Below are positions 1 through 8,088 of a stretch of 21,042 bases of DNA, piece after piece (positions within the stretch are counted from its first letter, which is position 1; every line of letters starts with the position of its first letter). The notes beneath the pieces were generated by a model. That model saw only the letters and a program-made list of their open reading frames with translations, did no database searches and had not been told where the DNA came from. A program made the position numbers and the translations under genes. This DNA is from Methylococcaceae bacterium (GTDB lineage Bacteria > Pseudomonadota > Gammaproteobacteria > Methylococcales > Methylococcaceae), in assembly GCA_012026715.1 (NCBI GenBank), contig VEPB01000474.1, forward strand, positions 1 to 21,042, in the 5' to 3' direction.

Positions 1-1303
1 GATCCGCGGCGAAAAAGGCGATTTCCTACAGGTCTACGATCACCGCCATGAGCGCGCCGGCTACATCCGCGCCACCCGGGTCCGGCAGCAACCGCTGACG
101 CCCGAGGCCGCCCCGGAGCTGAAAGCCGTGCTGCGTTTCCTCAAGGACACGCCGGGTTCGGAGTCGCTGGGAATCGCCTATGCCGCCGCGTACCTGCGCG
201 CCGCGCCGGCGGAAGCCATCGACGGCGAGGTGTTCGCCGCGCTCGCCACCCTGTCCGATCGCCTGGCTCAACGGGCCGGCAGTGCTCGTTCCGGCAAGGC
301 GGACGAGGCCACGGCCGCCCATCTGGAAGTGGCGGCCGCCTACGGCGTCGGCATGACCAGCGTGGAACGGGGCGGACAGATCCGGCTGTGCAGCGATGGC
401 GAGGCGGCGCGCCGGGTGTTGGCTCTGCCGGCCACGGCATCCCAAAAAGCCAATGCGGCGCTGATCCTGAGCCGGCACGACTGCGTGCAGCCGACCCTGA
501 CGCCGACTGAGCGCTACGCCCTCGACCAATGGCGGGCGGACCTGCTGGACCGGGCGGAACTGCAGCCCCTGCCGGCCGTGCTGAAGAACCGGTTGCATCT
601 GCGCAAGGCGGGAGTCTGGGCGGGCCTGGCCCACCAGCGGGCCCGCCGGACCGGACCAGGCAGCCCGGAGGTGATGGAAGCGGGCCGCCGCGCCCGCGAC
701 GAATTGGCCGCGGTCGATACCGGCGAACTGATGGAAAGCGATGCTTCCGCTTTTAACGACGCCGGCATCCGCGTCGGCGCCTCACGCTGGTCGGAACTTC
801 CGGCGCCCGCAACGGGAACCGGCAAGCTGAGGGCGCAAACCCGATCCGGCCAACCCGGCGAAACCTGCGTCGATCTGATTCAGGCGGGCCAAGACGGCGG
901 CCGGCCCCTCGTCAGCCGCTGCACCTACGGTCTGGTCTGGACCGCATCGGTTTCGGTCCATCCGCGGGGCAAGGCTCTGGCCCTTGCGGTTCAGCCTCTG
1001 GAGGGATGGCGGGAACTGTGGCTGTTTCGGGAGAGCGATGCGGGCTGGTCCGTGGACGTGCTGCCGCCGGGCACCGAGACGGGAGACCTCGGCTACGTCG
1101 AATTCGCTGGCTGGGCGCCGGGCGCGGACGAGATGCTGGTGGCCCGGGAAGCCAGGCCCGAAGGCCGCTACAAGCGCAGCTTCGAGGTGGTGTCGCTGGC
1201 CACGCTGGAGACCAGGAAGCAGGCCGACAGTCCGGCCAGCCTCAGCAGCTTCTATCGCTGGCAAGACCCCGCTTGGAAAGTGACGACGGTGGCCTTGCGC
1301 TGA
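1..1303 (+). CDS. Hypothetical protein with SH3-like segment, 3' part only
   Basis: The reading frame is open from base 2 to the TGA at 1301-1303 (433 codons), so the gene begins left of the window. A GTG at 128 is only an internal codon, because the protein-like sequence continues upstream of it. The first visible residues (GDFLQVYDHRHERAGYIRA) resemble the end of a bacterial SH3-type domain, which usually binds peptidoglycan or mediates envelope contacts. Next comes an alanine-rich, probably helical region. The last third (from about base 780) has beta-rich, WD/beta-propeller-like strings such as SVSVHPRGKALALAV and YVEFAGWAPGADEMLVARE. Four cysteines lie in this visible part. I do not recognise the family. 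It is convergent with the fds operon and probably not functionally tied to it. Coding status is confident; function is unknown. Confidence 0.8.
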   Translation, partial: IRGEKGDFLQVYDHRHERAGYIRATRVRQQPLTPEAAPELKAVLRFLKDTPGSESLGIAYAAAYLRAAPAEAIDGEVFAALATLSDRLAQRAGSARSGKADEATAAHLEVAAAYGVGMTSVERGGQIRLCSDGEAARRVLALPATASQKANAALILSRHDCVQPTLTPTERYALDQWRADLLDRAELQPLPAVLKNRLHLRKAGVWAGLAHQRARRTGPGSPEVMEAGRRARDELAAVDTGELMESDASAFNDAGIRVGASRWSELPAPATGTGKLRAQTRSGQPGETCVDLIQAGQDGGRPLVSRCTYGLVWTASVSVHPRGKALALAVQPLEGWRELWLFRESDAGWSVDVLPPGTETGDLGYVEFAGWAPGADEMLVAREARPEGRYKRSFEVVSLATLETRKQADSPASLSSFYRWQDPAWKVTTVALR

Positions 1304-1532
1304 AGTCGCGCCGGCGTCGCCGGGCAACACGGCGGTAACGTCCATGCGCGATGCCGCAGAGCGATGAAAAACTCGATCCGCCTCCGTGGCGGGCGAATCG
1401 GAGACCGAAACGATCGGCACGATCACAAATGGTTAGTCGAAACGGAGGACCGGCAGGTTCTCCGTTATCACCAACGGCCTTACGATCGCTTTCCAGACGT
1501 CGAGAGTGTCGCTGCGAAATTCCTGGCTGGCT
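1304..1532. other. Intergenic region between convergent genes
   Basis: This 229-bp gap separates the stop of the left-edge gene from the stop of fdsD on the other strand. It holds one strong hairpin (1441-1466) and part of an unsupported plus-strand reading frame that starts with ATG at 1364 and runs antisense into fdsD. I see nothing else in it. Confidence 0.6.
1441..1466 (-). terminator. Hairpin downstream of fdsD, possible fds operon terminator
   Basis: Arms AACGGAGGACC (1441-1451) and GGTTCTCCGTT (1456-1466) pair over 11 positions (one is a mismatch at DNA level that can wobble-pair in RNA) around a 4-base loop. The hairpin lies about 67 nt past the fdsD stop in the direction of fds transcription. 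No clear U-tract follows on either strand, so it may be a non-canonical terminator or a 3'-end stabilising structure rather than a classical rho-independent terminator. Confidence 0.35.
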
Positions 1533-1772
1533 CTAGCCGCTCGACAAAGCCGACGAGCTTTCCTGTTCAAGCCGCCGAACCGCATCCCGCGCCAAATCGC
1601 TCAGCCCAACGCCACCCGCCTGCAGATGGGCGATGACCGCCTTCCGCATGCGCGGATCCCAGAACTTCTTGAGATGGTCCACCATGCCCAGCACAGCCTG
1701 ATTCCGATCCGGATCGGATTGGAAGAAGTTGCTGATGTCGTTGGCCATCTTGACGAGGTTTTCGTTGTGCAT
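1533..1772 (-). CDS. fdsD: NAD-dependent formate dehydrogenase delta subunit FdsD
   Basis: This 79-residue protein is the last gene of the fds operon. The family is recognised from the N-terminal MANDISNFF segment (from about residue 9), the DHLKKFWDPRMRK motif near residues 32-44, and the position after fdsC. FdsD is a small subunit found in soluble Mo-dependent formate dehydrogenases. In Cupriavidus- and Rhodobacter-type systems it is needed for full assembly or activity of the FdsABG complex, although it carries no cofactor motif. The ATG at 1772 is preceded by a weak AGG, with a 44-nt gap from the fdsC stop that contains or abuts an inverted repeat. The length is typical for the family. 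Confidence 0.9.
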   Translation of the reverse strand: MHNENLVKMANDISNFFQSDPDRNQAVLGMVDHLKKFWDPRMRKAVIAHLQAGGVGLSDLARDAVRRLEQESSSALSSG

Positions 1773-1816
1773 TGCTACTGCCTGTTGCGTCGTGTTTTAA
1801 AGGTCGGGGCGGCCCG

Positions 1817-2707
1817 TCAACCACCGATAAATCGGTGGTGGTTGGCGTAAACCACGCAATTTGAACCCCGGGCGAAGCCCACCAGGGTAAGACCGGTTTC
1901 CTCCGCCAGCCTGATTGCCAAGCCGGTTGGCGCGGAGATCGCCGCCAGGAAGCCGATGCCGAGCATGGCGCACTTCTGCACCATCTCATAGCTGGCGCGG
2001 CTGGTCACCACGGCGAATCCGGCATTGCGGTCAAAACGGGTGCGGGCCAACAGGCCCAGCAATTTGTCCAGCGCATTGTGACGCCCGACATCTTCCCGCA
2101 CCGCCTTCAGCCCCTCGCCCGACACAAACCACCCGGCGGCGTGAACCGCGCCCGTGATTTGGTTTAGCCCTTGGCGCTCCCCCATGGCGTCGAGGGCGGC
2201 CCTCAGGTCTTCCCGTCGAACCTGGATGGCGGCGGTGACCGGCGGCGGATGGCGCACCGCCTGCTTGAGGGTGGCAGAACCGCACAAGCCGCAGCCGGTG
2301 CGGCCGGTGAGATTGCGCTCGCGCCCTGCCATGGCCTGGAAGCGGGCTTCGGGAACCCGGATGCGCACCTCGATGCCCTCGGCGCGGTAATGCACCCGAA
2401 CCGACTGAACTTCCTCCACCTTCGCCACCAGTCCTTCGGTGAGGCTGAATCCCACCGCGAAATCCTCCAGATCCAGCGGCGTGCAGAGCATCACGACGTG
2501 GGGCTCGCCGTTGTAGACCAAGGCGACGGGTGCTTCCTCGGCGACCCGATCCGGCGCCACCGAGTCCGTGCCGTCCCGCCAGCGCCACACCCGGCGCTCC
2601 GTGTGGGCCGGCCAGCCCAGTTCCCCGGACAAGCCGAAGCGGCCGGAGGCCGCTTCGGGAGGCGCTGAGGGGCAGGCCGGGACGTCTTCCTCGACCCCGG
2701 ATCCCAT
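1817..2707 (-). CDS. fdsC: Formate dehydrogenase sulfurtransferase / accessory protein FdsC (FdhD family)
   Basis: FdhD-family proteins accept sulfur from a cysteine desulfurase and pass it to the Mo-bis-MGD cofactor, protecting it before insertion into the catalytic subunit. The redox-active CGLCG motif is present (Cys139 and Cys142, counted from the chosen start), as are the family strings PLDLEDFAVGFSLTEG, EDVGRHNALDKLLG and the C-terminal FARGSNCVVYA. I place the start at the ATG 2705-2707, giving 296 residues. It overlaps the fdsA stop as TGATG, implying translational coupling. A longer frame to 2776 exists but would lie inside fdsA. The acidic N-terminal extension (about 40 residues) before the conserved core is not conserved in the family as I know it. 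Confidence 0.93.
   Translation of the reverse strand: MGSGVEEDVPACPSAPPEAASGRFGLSGELGWPAHTERRVWRWRDGTDSVAPDRVAEEAPVALVYNGEPHVVMLCTPLDLEDFAVGFSLTEGLVAKVEEVQSVRVHYRAEGIEVRIRVPEARFQAMAGRERNLTGRTGCGLCGSATLKQAVRHPPPVTAAIQVRREDLRAALDAMGERQGLNQITGAVHAAGWFVSGEGLKAVREDVGRHNALDKLLGLLARTRFDRNAGFAVVTSRASYEMVQKCAMLGIGFLAAISAPTGLAIRLAEETGLTLVGFARGSNCVVYANHHRFIGG
1820..1839 (-). repeat. Inverted repeat at the end of fdsC
   Basis: Arms ACCACCGAT (1820-1828) and ATCGGTGGT (1831-1839) form a perfect 9-bp inverted repeat with a 2-base centre, covering the last codons of fdsC just before its stop. In mRNA this would form a hairpin between fdsC and fdsD and could modulate relative expression or mRNA decay. No U-tract follows directly. 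Confidence 0.4.
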
Positions 2708-5550
2708 CAACCGGCGCTGGCTTTTTCCAAATGGGACAGCTGCTGCTCGGTAAAGGCCTGGAACTGCTGCTGCCATTCCGAGGTCTGGCTCACCGGCGTC
2801 ACCTGGACGGCGGTGACCTTGTATTCCGGACAGTTGGTGGCCCAGTCGGAATTGTCCGTGGTGATGACGTTGGCGCCAGATTCCGGGAAGTGGAAGGTGG
2901 TGTATACCACGCCCGGCTGCATGCGCTCCGAAACGGTCGCCCGCAACACCGTTTCACCCTGGCGGCTCTTGATGCCGACCCAATCGCCGTCCTTGATGCC
3001 GCGCTGTTCGGCATCGTGGGGATGGATCTCCAACCGATCCTCCGCGTGCCAGGCGTTGTTCTGGGTGCGGCGGGTCTGGGCGCCCACGTTGTACTGGGAC
3101 AGGATGCGTCCGGTGGTGAGGATCAGCGGGAAGCGGCTGCTGGTGCGTTCCTGGGTCGGAACGTACTCGGTCAGCATGAATCGGCCCTTGCCGCGCACGA
3201 ACTGGTCGATGTGCATGGTGGGCGTTCCCTCGGGCGCAGACTCGTTGCAGGGCCACTGCACACTGCCCAGCTCATCCAGCTTCTTGAAACTGACGCCGTG
3301 GAAAGTGGGCACCAGCCGCGCGATCTCGTCGAGGATCTCCGGGCCACTGCCGTAGTTCATCGGATATCCCAGCGCGTTGGACAACATCTGGGTCACCTCC
3401 CAGTCCTCATAGCCGGCCAGGGGCGGCATCACCCGCCGTACCGGCGAAATGCGCCGCTCGGCGTTGGTGAAGGTGCCGGTCTTCTCCAGGAACGAAGCAC
3501 CCGGCAGGAAAACATGGGCGAACTTGGCGGTTTCGTTGAGGAACAGATCCTGCACCACCACGCATTCCATCGCCTGCAAGGCCGCATGGACATGTTGCGT
3601 GTCGGGATCGGACTGGGCGATGTCCTCGCCTTCGCAGTAAAGGCCCTTGAAGCTGCCGTCCAGCGCCGCCGCGAACATGTTGGGAATACGCAGTCCCGGC
3701 TCGGCTTCCAGGGTGACGCCCCAGGCGTCCTCGAACTCGCTGCGGACCAAGGCGTCGGACACATGGCGATAGCCCGGCAATTCGTGCGGGAAGGACCCCA
3801 TGTCGCAGGAACCCTGCACGTTGTTCTGGCCCCGCAGCGGGTTGACGCCCACCCCTTCCCGGCCCACGTTGCCGGTGGCCATGGCGAGGTTGGCAATGCC
3901 GATGACGGTGGTGGAACCTTGGCTGTGCTCGGTGACACCCAGGCCATAATAGATGGCGCCGTTGCCGGCGGTGGCATAGAGCCGCGCCGCTGCCCGCAGG
4001 GTTTCGGCGGGTACGCCGGTGGCGGCTTCCGTCGCCTCCGGAGAATGATGGGGCAAGGCGACGAACTCTTTCCATTTGCGGTAGGAATCCACCTCGCAAC
4101 GTTCCGCGACGAAATCTTCCCGCACCAACCCCTCCGTGACGATCACGTGGGCTAGCGCGGTGACCAACGCAACGTTGGTACCGGGCTTCAATTTCAGGTG
4201 ATAGTCCGCCTGCACATGGGCCGATTTCACCAGGTCGATCTCCCGCGGGTCCACCACGATCAGCTTGGCGCCCTGGCGAATGCGCTTTTTCATCAGCGAG
4301 CCGAACACCGGATGGCCATCGGTGGGATTGGCGCCGATCACCACGATGACGTCGGACTTCATCACCGAGTCGAAGGTCTGGGTGCCGGCGGATTCGCCCA
4401 GGGTCTGCTTGAGCCCGTAGCCAGTGGGGGAGTGGCAGACACGGGCGCAGGTGTCCACGTTGTTGTTGCCGAACGCGGCCCGCACCAGTTTCTGAACCAG
4501 GTAGGCTTCCTCGTTGGTGCAGCGACTGGATGTCAGTGCCCCCACCGAATGGCGTCCGTGCTTGGCCTGGATCCGCTTGAATTCGGATGCGGCATAATTG
4601 ATCGCCTCGTCCCAGCTGACCTTTTGCCAGGGTTCGTGGATCGACTTGCGGATCATCGGCGAGGTGATGCGATCCGGATGGGTGGCATAGCCGAAGGCGA
4701 AGCGGCCCTTGACGCAGGAGTGGCCGTGGTTGGCCTTGCCGTCCTTGTCAGGCACCATGCGCACCACTTCGGCGCCCTTCATTTCCGCCTTGAAAGAGCA
4801 GCCCACCCCGCAATAGGCACAGGTGGTGATGATGCTGTGGTCCGCCTGGCCCTTGTCGATGACCGACTTTTCCATCAGGGTGGCGGTCGGGCAAGCCTGG
4901 ACGCAGGCGCCGCAGGACACGCATTCCGAATCCATGAAGGCCTGGTGCTGCCCCGGCGAAATGACCGAATCAAACCCGCGGCCATCGATGGGCAGGGCGA
5001 AGGTGCCCTGGGTCTCCTCGCAGGCGCGCACGCAGCGGGAGCAGACGATGCACTTGCTGGGATCGAAGCTGAAATAGGGGTTGGAGCCATCCTTCTCCGA
5101 CTTCAGATGATTCTTGCCCTCGTAGCCGTAGCGGACTTCACGCAGCCCCACCGTGCCCGCCATGTCCTGCAATTCGCAGTTGCCGTTGGCAGAGCAGGTC
5201 AGGCAGTCCAGCGGATGGTCCGAGATGTACAGTTCCATCACGCCGCGGCGGATATCAGCCAGCTTGTCGGTCTGGGTCTTGACCTTCATCCCCGCCGCGA
5301 CCGGCGTGGTGCAGGAGGCCGGATAACCGCGCGCGCCTTCCACCTGAACCAGGCACAACCGGCACGAGCCGAAGGGCTCGAGACTGTCGGTCGCGCACAG
5401 CTTGGGGATTTCGATCCCGATGCTGGAAGCGGCCCGCATCACCGAAGTGCCCTCCGGCACGGTGACCTCAAAACCGTCGATTTCCAAGGTGACGGATTGT
5501 TCCGCCGGACTGGCCGGGGTGCCGTAGTCTTTATCGCGTTGCAGTGACAT
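2707..5550 (-). CDS. fdsA: NAD-dependent formate dehydrogenase, Mo-containing catalytic alpha subunit FdsA
   Basis: This is the catalytic subunit that oxidises formate to CO2 at a Mo-bis-MGD centre and passes electrons through Fe-S clusters to FdsB. The 947 residues match the family length. Cofactor ligands are visible in order: an N-terminal [2Fe-2S] domain (Cys52, 63, 66, 80); a His/Cys [4Fe-4S] site (His112, Cys116, 119, 125); two ferredoxin-type [4Fe-4S] sets (Cys167/170/173/177 and Cys210/213/216/220); and a [4Fe-4S] next to the Mo domain (Cys244, 247, 251, 279). The Mo ligand is cysteine (Cys372 in VCHSPT, followed by catalytic His373), not selenocysteine. The C-terminus carries the molydopterin dinucleotide-binding domain. 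The ATG at 5550 has a GAGG about 10 nt upstream and lies 21 nt after fdsB. The enzyme is soluble, with no signal peptide or Tat motif. Confidence 0.97.
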   Translation of the reverse strand: MSLQRDKDYGTPASPAEQSVTLEIDGFEVTVPEGTSVMRAASSIGIEIPKLCATDSLEPFGSCRLCLVQVEGARGYPASCTTPVAAGMKVKTQTDKLADIRRGVMELYISDHPLDCLTCSANGNCELQDMAGTVGLREVRYGYEGKNHLKSEKDGSNPYFSFDPSKCIVCSRCVRACEETQGTFALPIDGRGFDSVISPGQHQAFMDSECVSCGACVQACPTATLMEKSVIDKGQADHSIITTCAYCGVGCSFKAEMKGAEVVRMVPDKDGKANHGHSCVKGRFAFGYATHPDRITSPMIRKSIHEPWQKVSWDEAINYAASEFKRIQAKHGRHSVGALTSSRCTNEEAYLVQKLVRAAFGNNNVDTCARVCHSPTGYGLKQTLGESAGTQTFDSVMKSDVIVVIGANPTDGHPVFGSLMKKRIRQGAKLIVVDPREIDLVKSAHVQADYHLKLKPGTNVALVTALAHVIVTEGLVREDFVAERCEVDSYRKWKEFVALPHHSPEATEAATGVPAETLRAAARLYATAGNGAIYYGLGVTEHSQGSTTVIGIANLAMATGNVGREGVGVNPLRGQNNVQGSCDMGSFPHELPGYRHVSDALVRSEFEDAWGVTLEAEPGLRIPNMFAAALDGSFKGLYCEGEDIAQSDPDTQHVHAALQAMECVVVQDLFLNETAKFAHVFLPGASFLEKTGTFTNAERRISPVRRVMPPLAGYEDWEVTQMLSNALGYPMNYGSGPEILDEIARLVPTFHGVSFKKLDELGSVQWPCNESAPEGTPTMHIDQFVRGKGRFMLTEYVPTQERTSSRFPLILTTGRILSQYNVGAQTRRTQNNAWHAEDRLEIHPHDAEQRGIKDGDWVGIKSRQGETVLRATVSERMQPGVVYTTFHFPESGANVITTDNSDWATNCPEYKVTAVQVTPVSQTSEWQQQFQAFTEQQLSHLEKASAG

Positions 5551-5571
5551 AAGGGTTTACCTCGCAGGAAC

Positions 5572-7125
5572 TCAAGCCGCTTCCGACGTCTTGTCGACGC
5601 CGAAATCCTCCGGGAAATGATTCAACGCACTGAGCACCGGATACGGTGTCATGCCCCCCAGGGCGCACAGGGAACCGGCCAGCATGGTGTCTCCCAGATC
5701 ACGCAGCAGCTGGATGTTCCTTGCCTTGTCTTGGTTTTGAATGATCTTGTCCATGACTTCGACGCCGCGGGTCGAACCGATGCGGCACGGCGTGCACTTG
5801 CCGCAGGATTCGATGGCGCAAAACTCCATGGCATAGCGGGCCATCCTGGCCATGTCGACGGTATCGTCGAACACCACCACGCCGCCGTGGCCCAGCACCG
5901 CCCAGTTGGCGGCGAATGCCTCGTAGTCCAGCGGCGTGTCGAATTGGGATTCCGGCACGAAGGCGCCCAAGGGTCCCCCCACCTGCACCGCCCGAATCGG
6001 GCGGCCGCTGGCCGAACCACCGCCATAGTCGTACAGCAGTTCCCGCAGGGTGATGCCGAAAGCCTTCTCCACCAGGCCGGGCCGCTTGATGTTGCCGGCC
6101 AACTGGATCGGCAGGGTGCCGCGCGAGCGGCCCATGCCGTAATCGCGATAATGGGCGCCGCCCTTATCCAGGATAATGGGAACCGAGGCCAGGGAAATCA
6201 CGTTGTTGATGACCGTGGGCTGGCCGAACAAGCCCTTGATGGCCGGCAGCGGCGGCTTGAAACGCACCATGCCGCGCTTGCCCTCGATGCTTTCCAGCAA
6301 CGCCGTTTCCTCGCCACACACATAGGCACCGGCGCCGAGCCTCACTTCCACGTCGAAAGCCTTGCCGCTGCCACAGATGTTGCTGCCCAGGTAACCGGCC
6401 TGGTGCGCAGCCGCGATGGCGGCATTCAGATTCTTGTGGGCGTGGGGATATTCCACCCGCAGGTAGATGTACCCCTGGGTCGCACCCACCGCCAGGCCGG
6501 CGATGGTCATGCCCTCGATGAGCACGAAGGGGTCTCCTTCCATGATCATGCGGTCGGAAAACGTCCCGGAATCCCCTTCGTCGGCGTTGCAGACGATGTA
6601 TTTCTGCTCGGCCGGGGCATTGAGCACCGTGTTCCACTTGATGCCGGTGGGAAATGCTGCGCCGCCACGGCCCCGCAGACCGGAATCGGTGACTTCCTTG
6701 ACGATGGCGGCGGGCGCCATCGTCAAGGCGTTCTTGAGCCCCTTATAGCCGTCATGGGCCAGATAATCGTCCAGGCTGACCGGATCGGTGATGCCCACCC
6801 GGGCGTTGGTCAAGCGTTCCTGCTTCTTGAGGTAGGAAATCTCCTCGGTGGGTCCCAGGGCCAAGGCATGCTGCTGGCCACCCAGGAAACCGGCATCGAA
6901 CAGCCCCGCAACATCGCCGGACTGGACCGGACCGTAAGCCACGCGGCCGTTGGCGGTCTCCACCTCGATCAGCGGTTCCAGCCAATAGAGACCGCGGGAG
7001 CCGTTCCGCACCAGGGTGATTTCGAAATTGCGCGCCGCTGCTTCGCGCACGATGGCTTGGGCGACGCTTTCTGCGCCCAGGGACAGGGCGCTGGAATCGC
7101 AGGGAACGTAAATTTTGGTGCTCAT
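5572..7125 (-). CDS. fdsB: NAD-dependent formate dehydrogenase beta subunit FdsB (FMN/NADH-binding)
   Basis: FdsB is the diaphorase subunit that takes electrons from FdsA and reduces NAD+ at an FMN site; it is homologous to NuoF/51-kDa of complex I. Its 517 residues include an N-terminal thioredoxin-like extension (about residues 1-95). The NuoF-like core follows, with the glycine-rich GLRGRGGAAFPTG (about 149-161), NADEGDSGTF (180-189) and GAGAYVCGEETAL (265-277) motifs. The [4Fe-4S] ligands are ESCGKCTPCR (Cys441, 444, 447) and a distal Cys487. The start ATG overlaps the fdsG stop by 4 nt (ATGA), indicating coupled translation. No membrane segments are seen, which fits a cytosolic complex. 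Confidence 0.97.
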   Translation of the reverse strand: MSTKIYVPCDSSALSLGAESVAQAIVREAAARNFEITLVRNGSRGLYWLEPLIEVETANGRVAYGPVQSGDVAGLFDAGFLGGQQHALALGPTEEISYLKKQERLTNARVGITDPVSLDDYLAHDGYKGLKNALTMAPAAIVKEVTDSGLRGRGGAAFPTGIKWNTVLNAPAEQKYIVCNADEGDSGTFSDRMIMEGDPFVLIEGMTIAGLAVGATQGYIYLRVEYPHAHKNLNAAIAAAHQAGYLGSNICGSGKAFDVEVRLGAGAYVCGEETALLESIEGKRGMVRFKPPLPAIKGLFGQPTVINNVISLASVPIILDKGGAHYRDYGMGRSRGTLPIQLAGNIKRPGLVEKAFGITLRELLYDYGGGSASGRPIRAVQVGGPLGAFVPESQFDTPLDYEAFAANWAVLGHGGVVVFDDTVDMARMARYAMEFCAIESCGKCTPCRIGSTRGVEVMDKIIQNQDKARNIQLLRDLGDTMLAGSLCALGGMTPYPVLSALNHFPEDFGVDKTSEAA

Positions 7126-7598
7126 GCCTCAGCCCTCACCGCACCGACGATCTCATCGAACCGCTCCGGGCTGACCCGGCCGTATACCTCCCCGTCGATC
7201 GCCAGGGCCGGGGAACAGGCGCAGTTGCCGAGGCAATAAACGGGCTCCAGGGAGAACGCGCCGTCGGCGGTGGTTTCGTGGAAATCGATGCCCAGTTTGG
7301 CTTTGGCATGAGCCTCCAGTCCGGCGGAATTCATGGACTGGCAGGACTCGGCGCGGCACAGGTGTATGGTGTGCTTGCCGGGCGGGGTTTCGCGGAAGTA
7401 GTGGTAGAAGGTGATGACGCCATGAACCTCGGCGCGGGACAGATTCAAGGCCTTGGCGATGATCGGCACGCTGTCGGGTGGGATGTATCCCTCGGAATCC
7501 TGGATCGCGTGCAGAATCGGCAGCAAGGCCCCCGGCTTGTCCTTCAGCCCGTCGATTGCGGCGGCAACCGCATCCTTGTTCCATTCCGGTTGATTCAT
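7122..7598 (-). CDS. fdsG: NAD-dependent formate dehydrogenase gamma subunit FdsG (NuoE-like)
   Basis: This is the first gene of the operon. It encodes 158 residues of the NuoE/24-kDa family, which carries one [2Fe-2S] cluster and sits next to FdsB. The four expected cysteines are present: Cys81 and Cys86 in CRAESC, and Cys122 and Cys126 in CLGNC, followed by an extra Cys128. The N-terminal helical part (LLPILHAIQDSEGYIPPDSV) and the VITFYHYF segment are typical of the family. The ATG at 7598 is preceded by a purine-rich GAGAAAA about 5 nt away. It is followed by a 4-nt ATGA overlap with fdsB. Confidence 0.96.
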   Translation of the reverse strand: MNQPEWNKDAVAAAIDGLKDKPGALLPILHAIQDSEGYIPPDSVPIIAKALNLSRAEVHGVITFYHYFRETPPGKHTIHLCRAESCQSMNSAGLEAHAKAKLGIDFHETTADGAFSLEPVYCLGNCACSPALAIDGEVYGRVSPERFDEIVGAVRAEA

Positions 7599-8088
7599 CG
7601 ATTTTCTCGTTGGCGTATGCGTTTAGGACGACCATGGACACACCCCGGGGGCTGCCCATCCCAGGCGGGAACCGCCACAACGGCTCCAGGCACTCACGTA
7701 GCCCGCGAATATACCACGCTTTCCCGCTCCTTCGCGTGCTGCGACGTCTGGCGGTTAGACCGGGAAATCCGCCAATTCTCGACGGAAACGGTCAAGAATT
7801 ATCATCCAACTTCGCCGGCCTTGCTGCAAGTGCCGCAATAACCCCATGAACCCAATTGCTGTTCTTCGCGTGATCGGCCAAGACCGGGACCCGCAAGGAA
7901 AAAACCGGCATCCGCCGGGCACAAGGAGCCGTCGCACTTGGCGCAACAGTGCATTCACTTGAAGCAACAAGGCAGCCGCCGACTGTTACGATAGCCGCGC
8001 GGCGCGGCGCCCGGACAAGACCTGCTTCCGGCCATCCGGCCAGGCTGCTGCTTAGCGTCCACCGGCGACGTTGCGCCAGGCTACGCTG
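7599..8088. other. Intergenic region upstream of fdsG
   Basis: This 490-bp region lies between the fdsG start and the dusA stop and must contain the fds promoter (minus strand) unless transcription continues from dusA. On the minus strand a TATATT hexamer (7708-7713) could serve as a -10 box but lacks a good -35. A TTGACC hexamer (7790-7795) resembles a -35 but lacks a good -10 at normal spacing. An inverted repeat lies at 7774-7800. Near dusA there is a 10-bp palindrome GCCGCGCGGC and a tandem TCCGGCCA TCCGGCCA. The short reading frames here do not look coding. Confidence 0.5.
7774..7800 (-). promoter_or_regulatory. Candidate operator upstream of fdsG
   Basis: AATTCT (7774-7779) and AGAATT (7795-7800) form an inverted repeat with 15 bp between the arms, in an otherwise GC-rich stretch about 175 bp upstream of fdsG. 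Fds operons in other bacteria are often controlled by a LysR-type regulator, whose sites are partial palindromes of similar span. No such regulator gene is in the window, so this is only a candidate. Confidence 0.25.

Noticed and set aside
2708..2776. N-terminal extension of FdsC inside fdsA
   Set aside because: The TGATG junction at 2705-2709 gives a coupled start; the extension overlaps the conserved coding end of fdsA.
2707..5550. Selenocysteine in the formate dehydrogenase catalytic subunit
   Set aside because: The Mo ligand position is encoded as cysteine (Cys372 in VCHSPT) and there is no in-frame TGA.
2530..7239. Very long plus-strand open frames opposite fdsA and fdsB (2530-4155, 4198-5547, 5617-7239)
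   Set aside because: They mirror the codon structure of the high-GC fds genes, have histidine/glycine/valine-rich unnatural composition and no motifs; the minus-strand genes are certain.
7755..7970. Minus-strand 71-residue ORF upstream of fdsG
   Set aside because: Arginine-rich composition, no ribosome binding site, no recognisable family.
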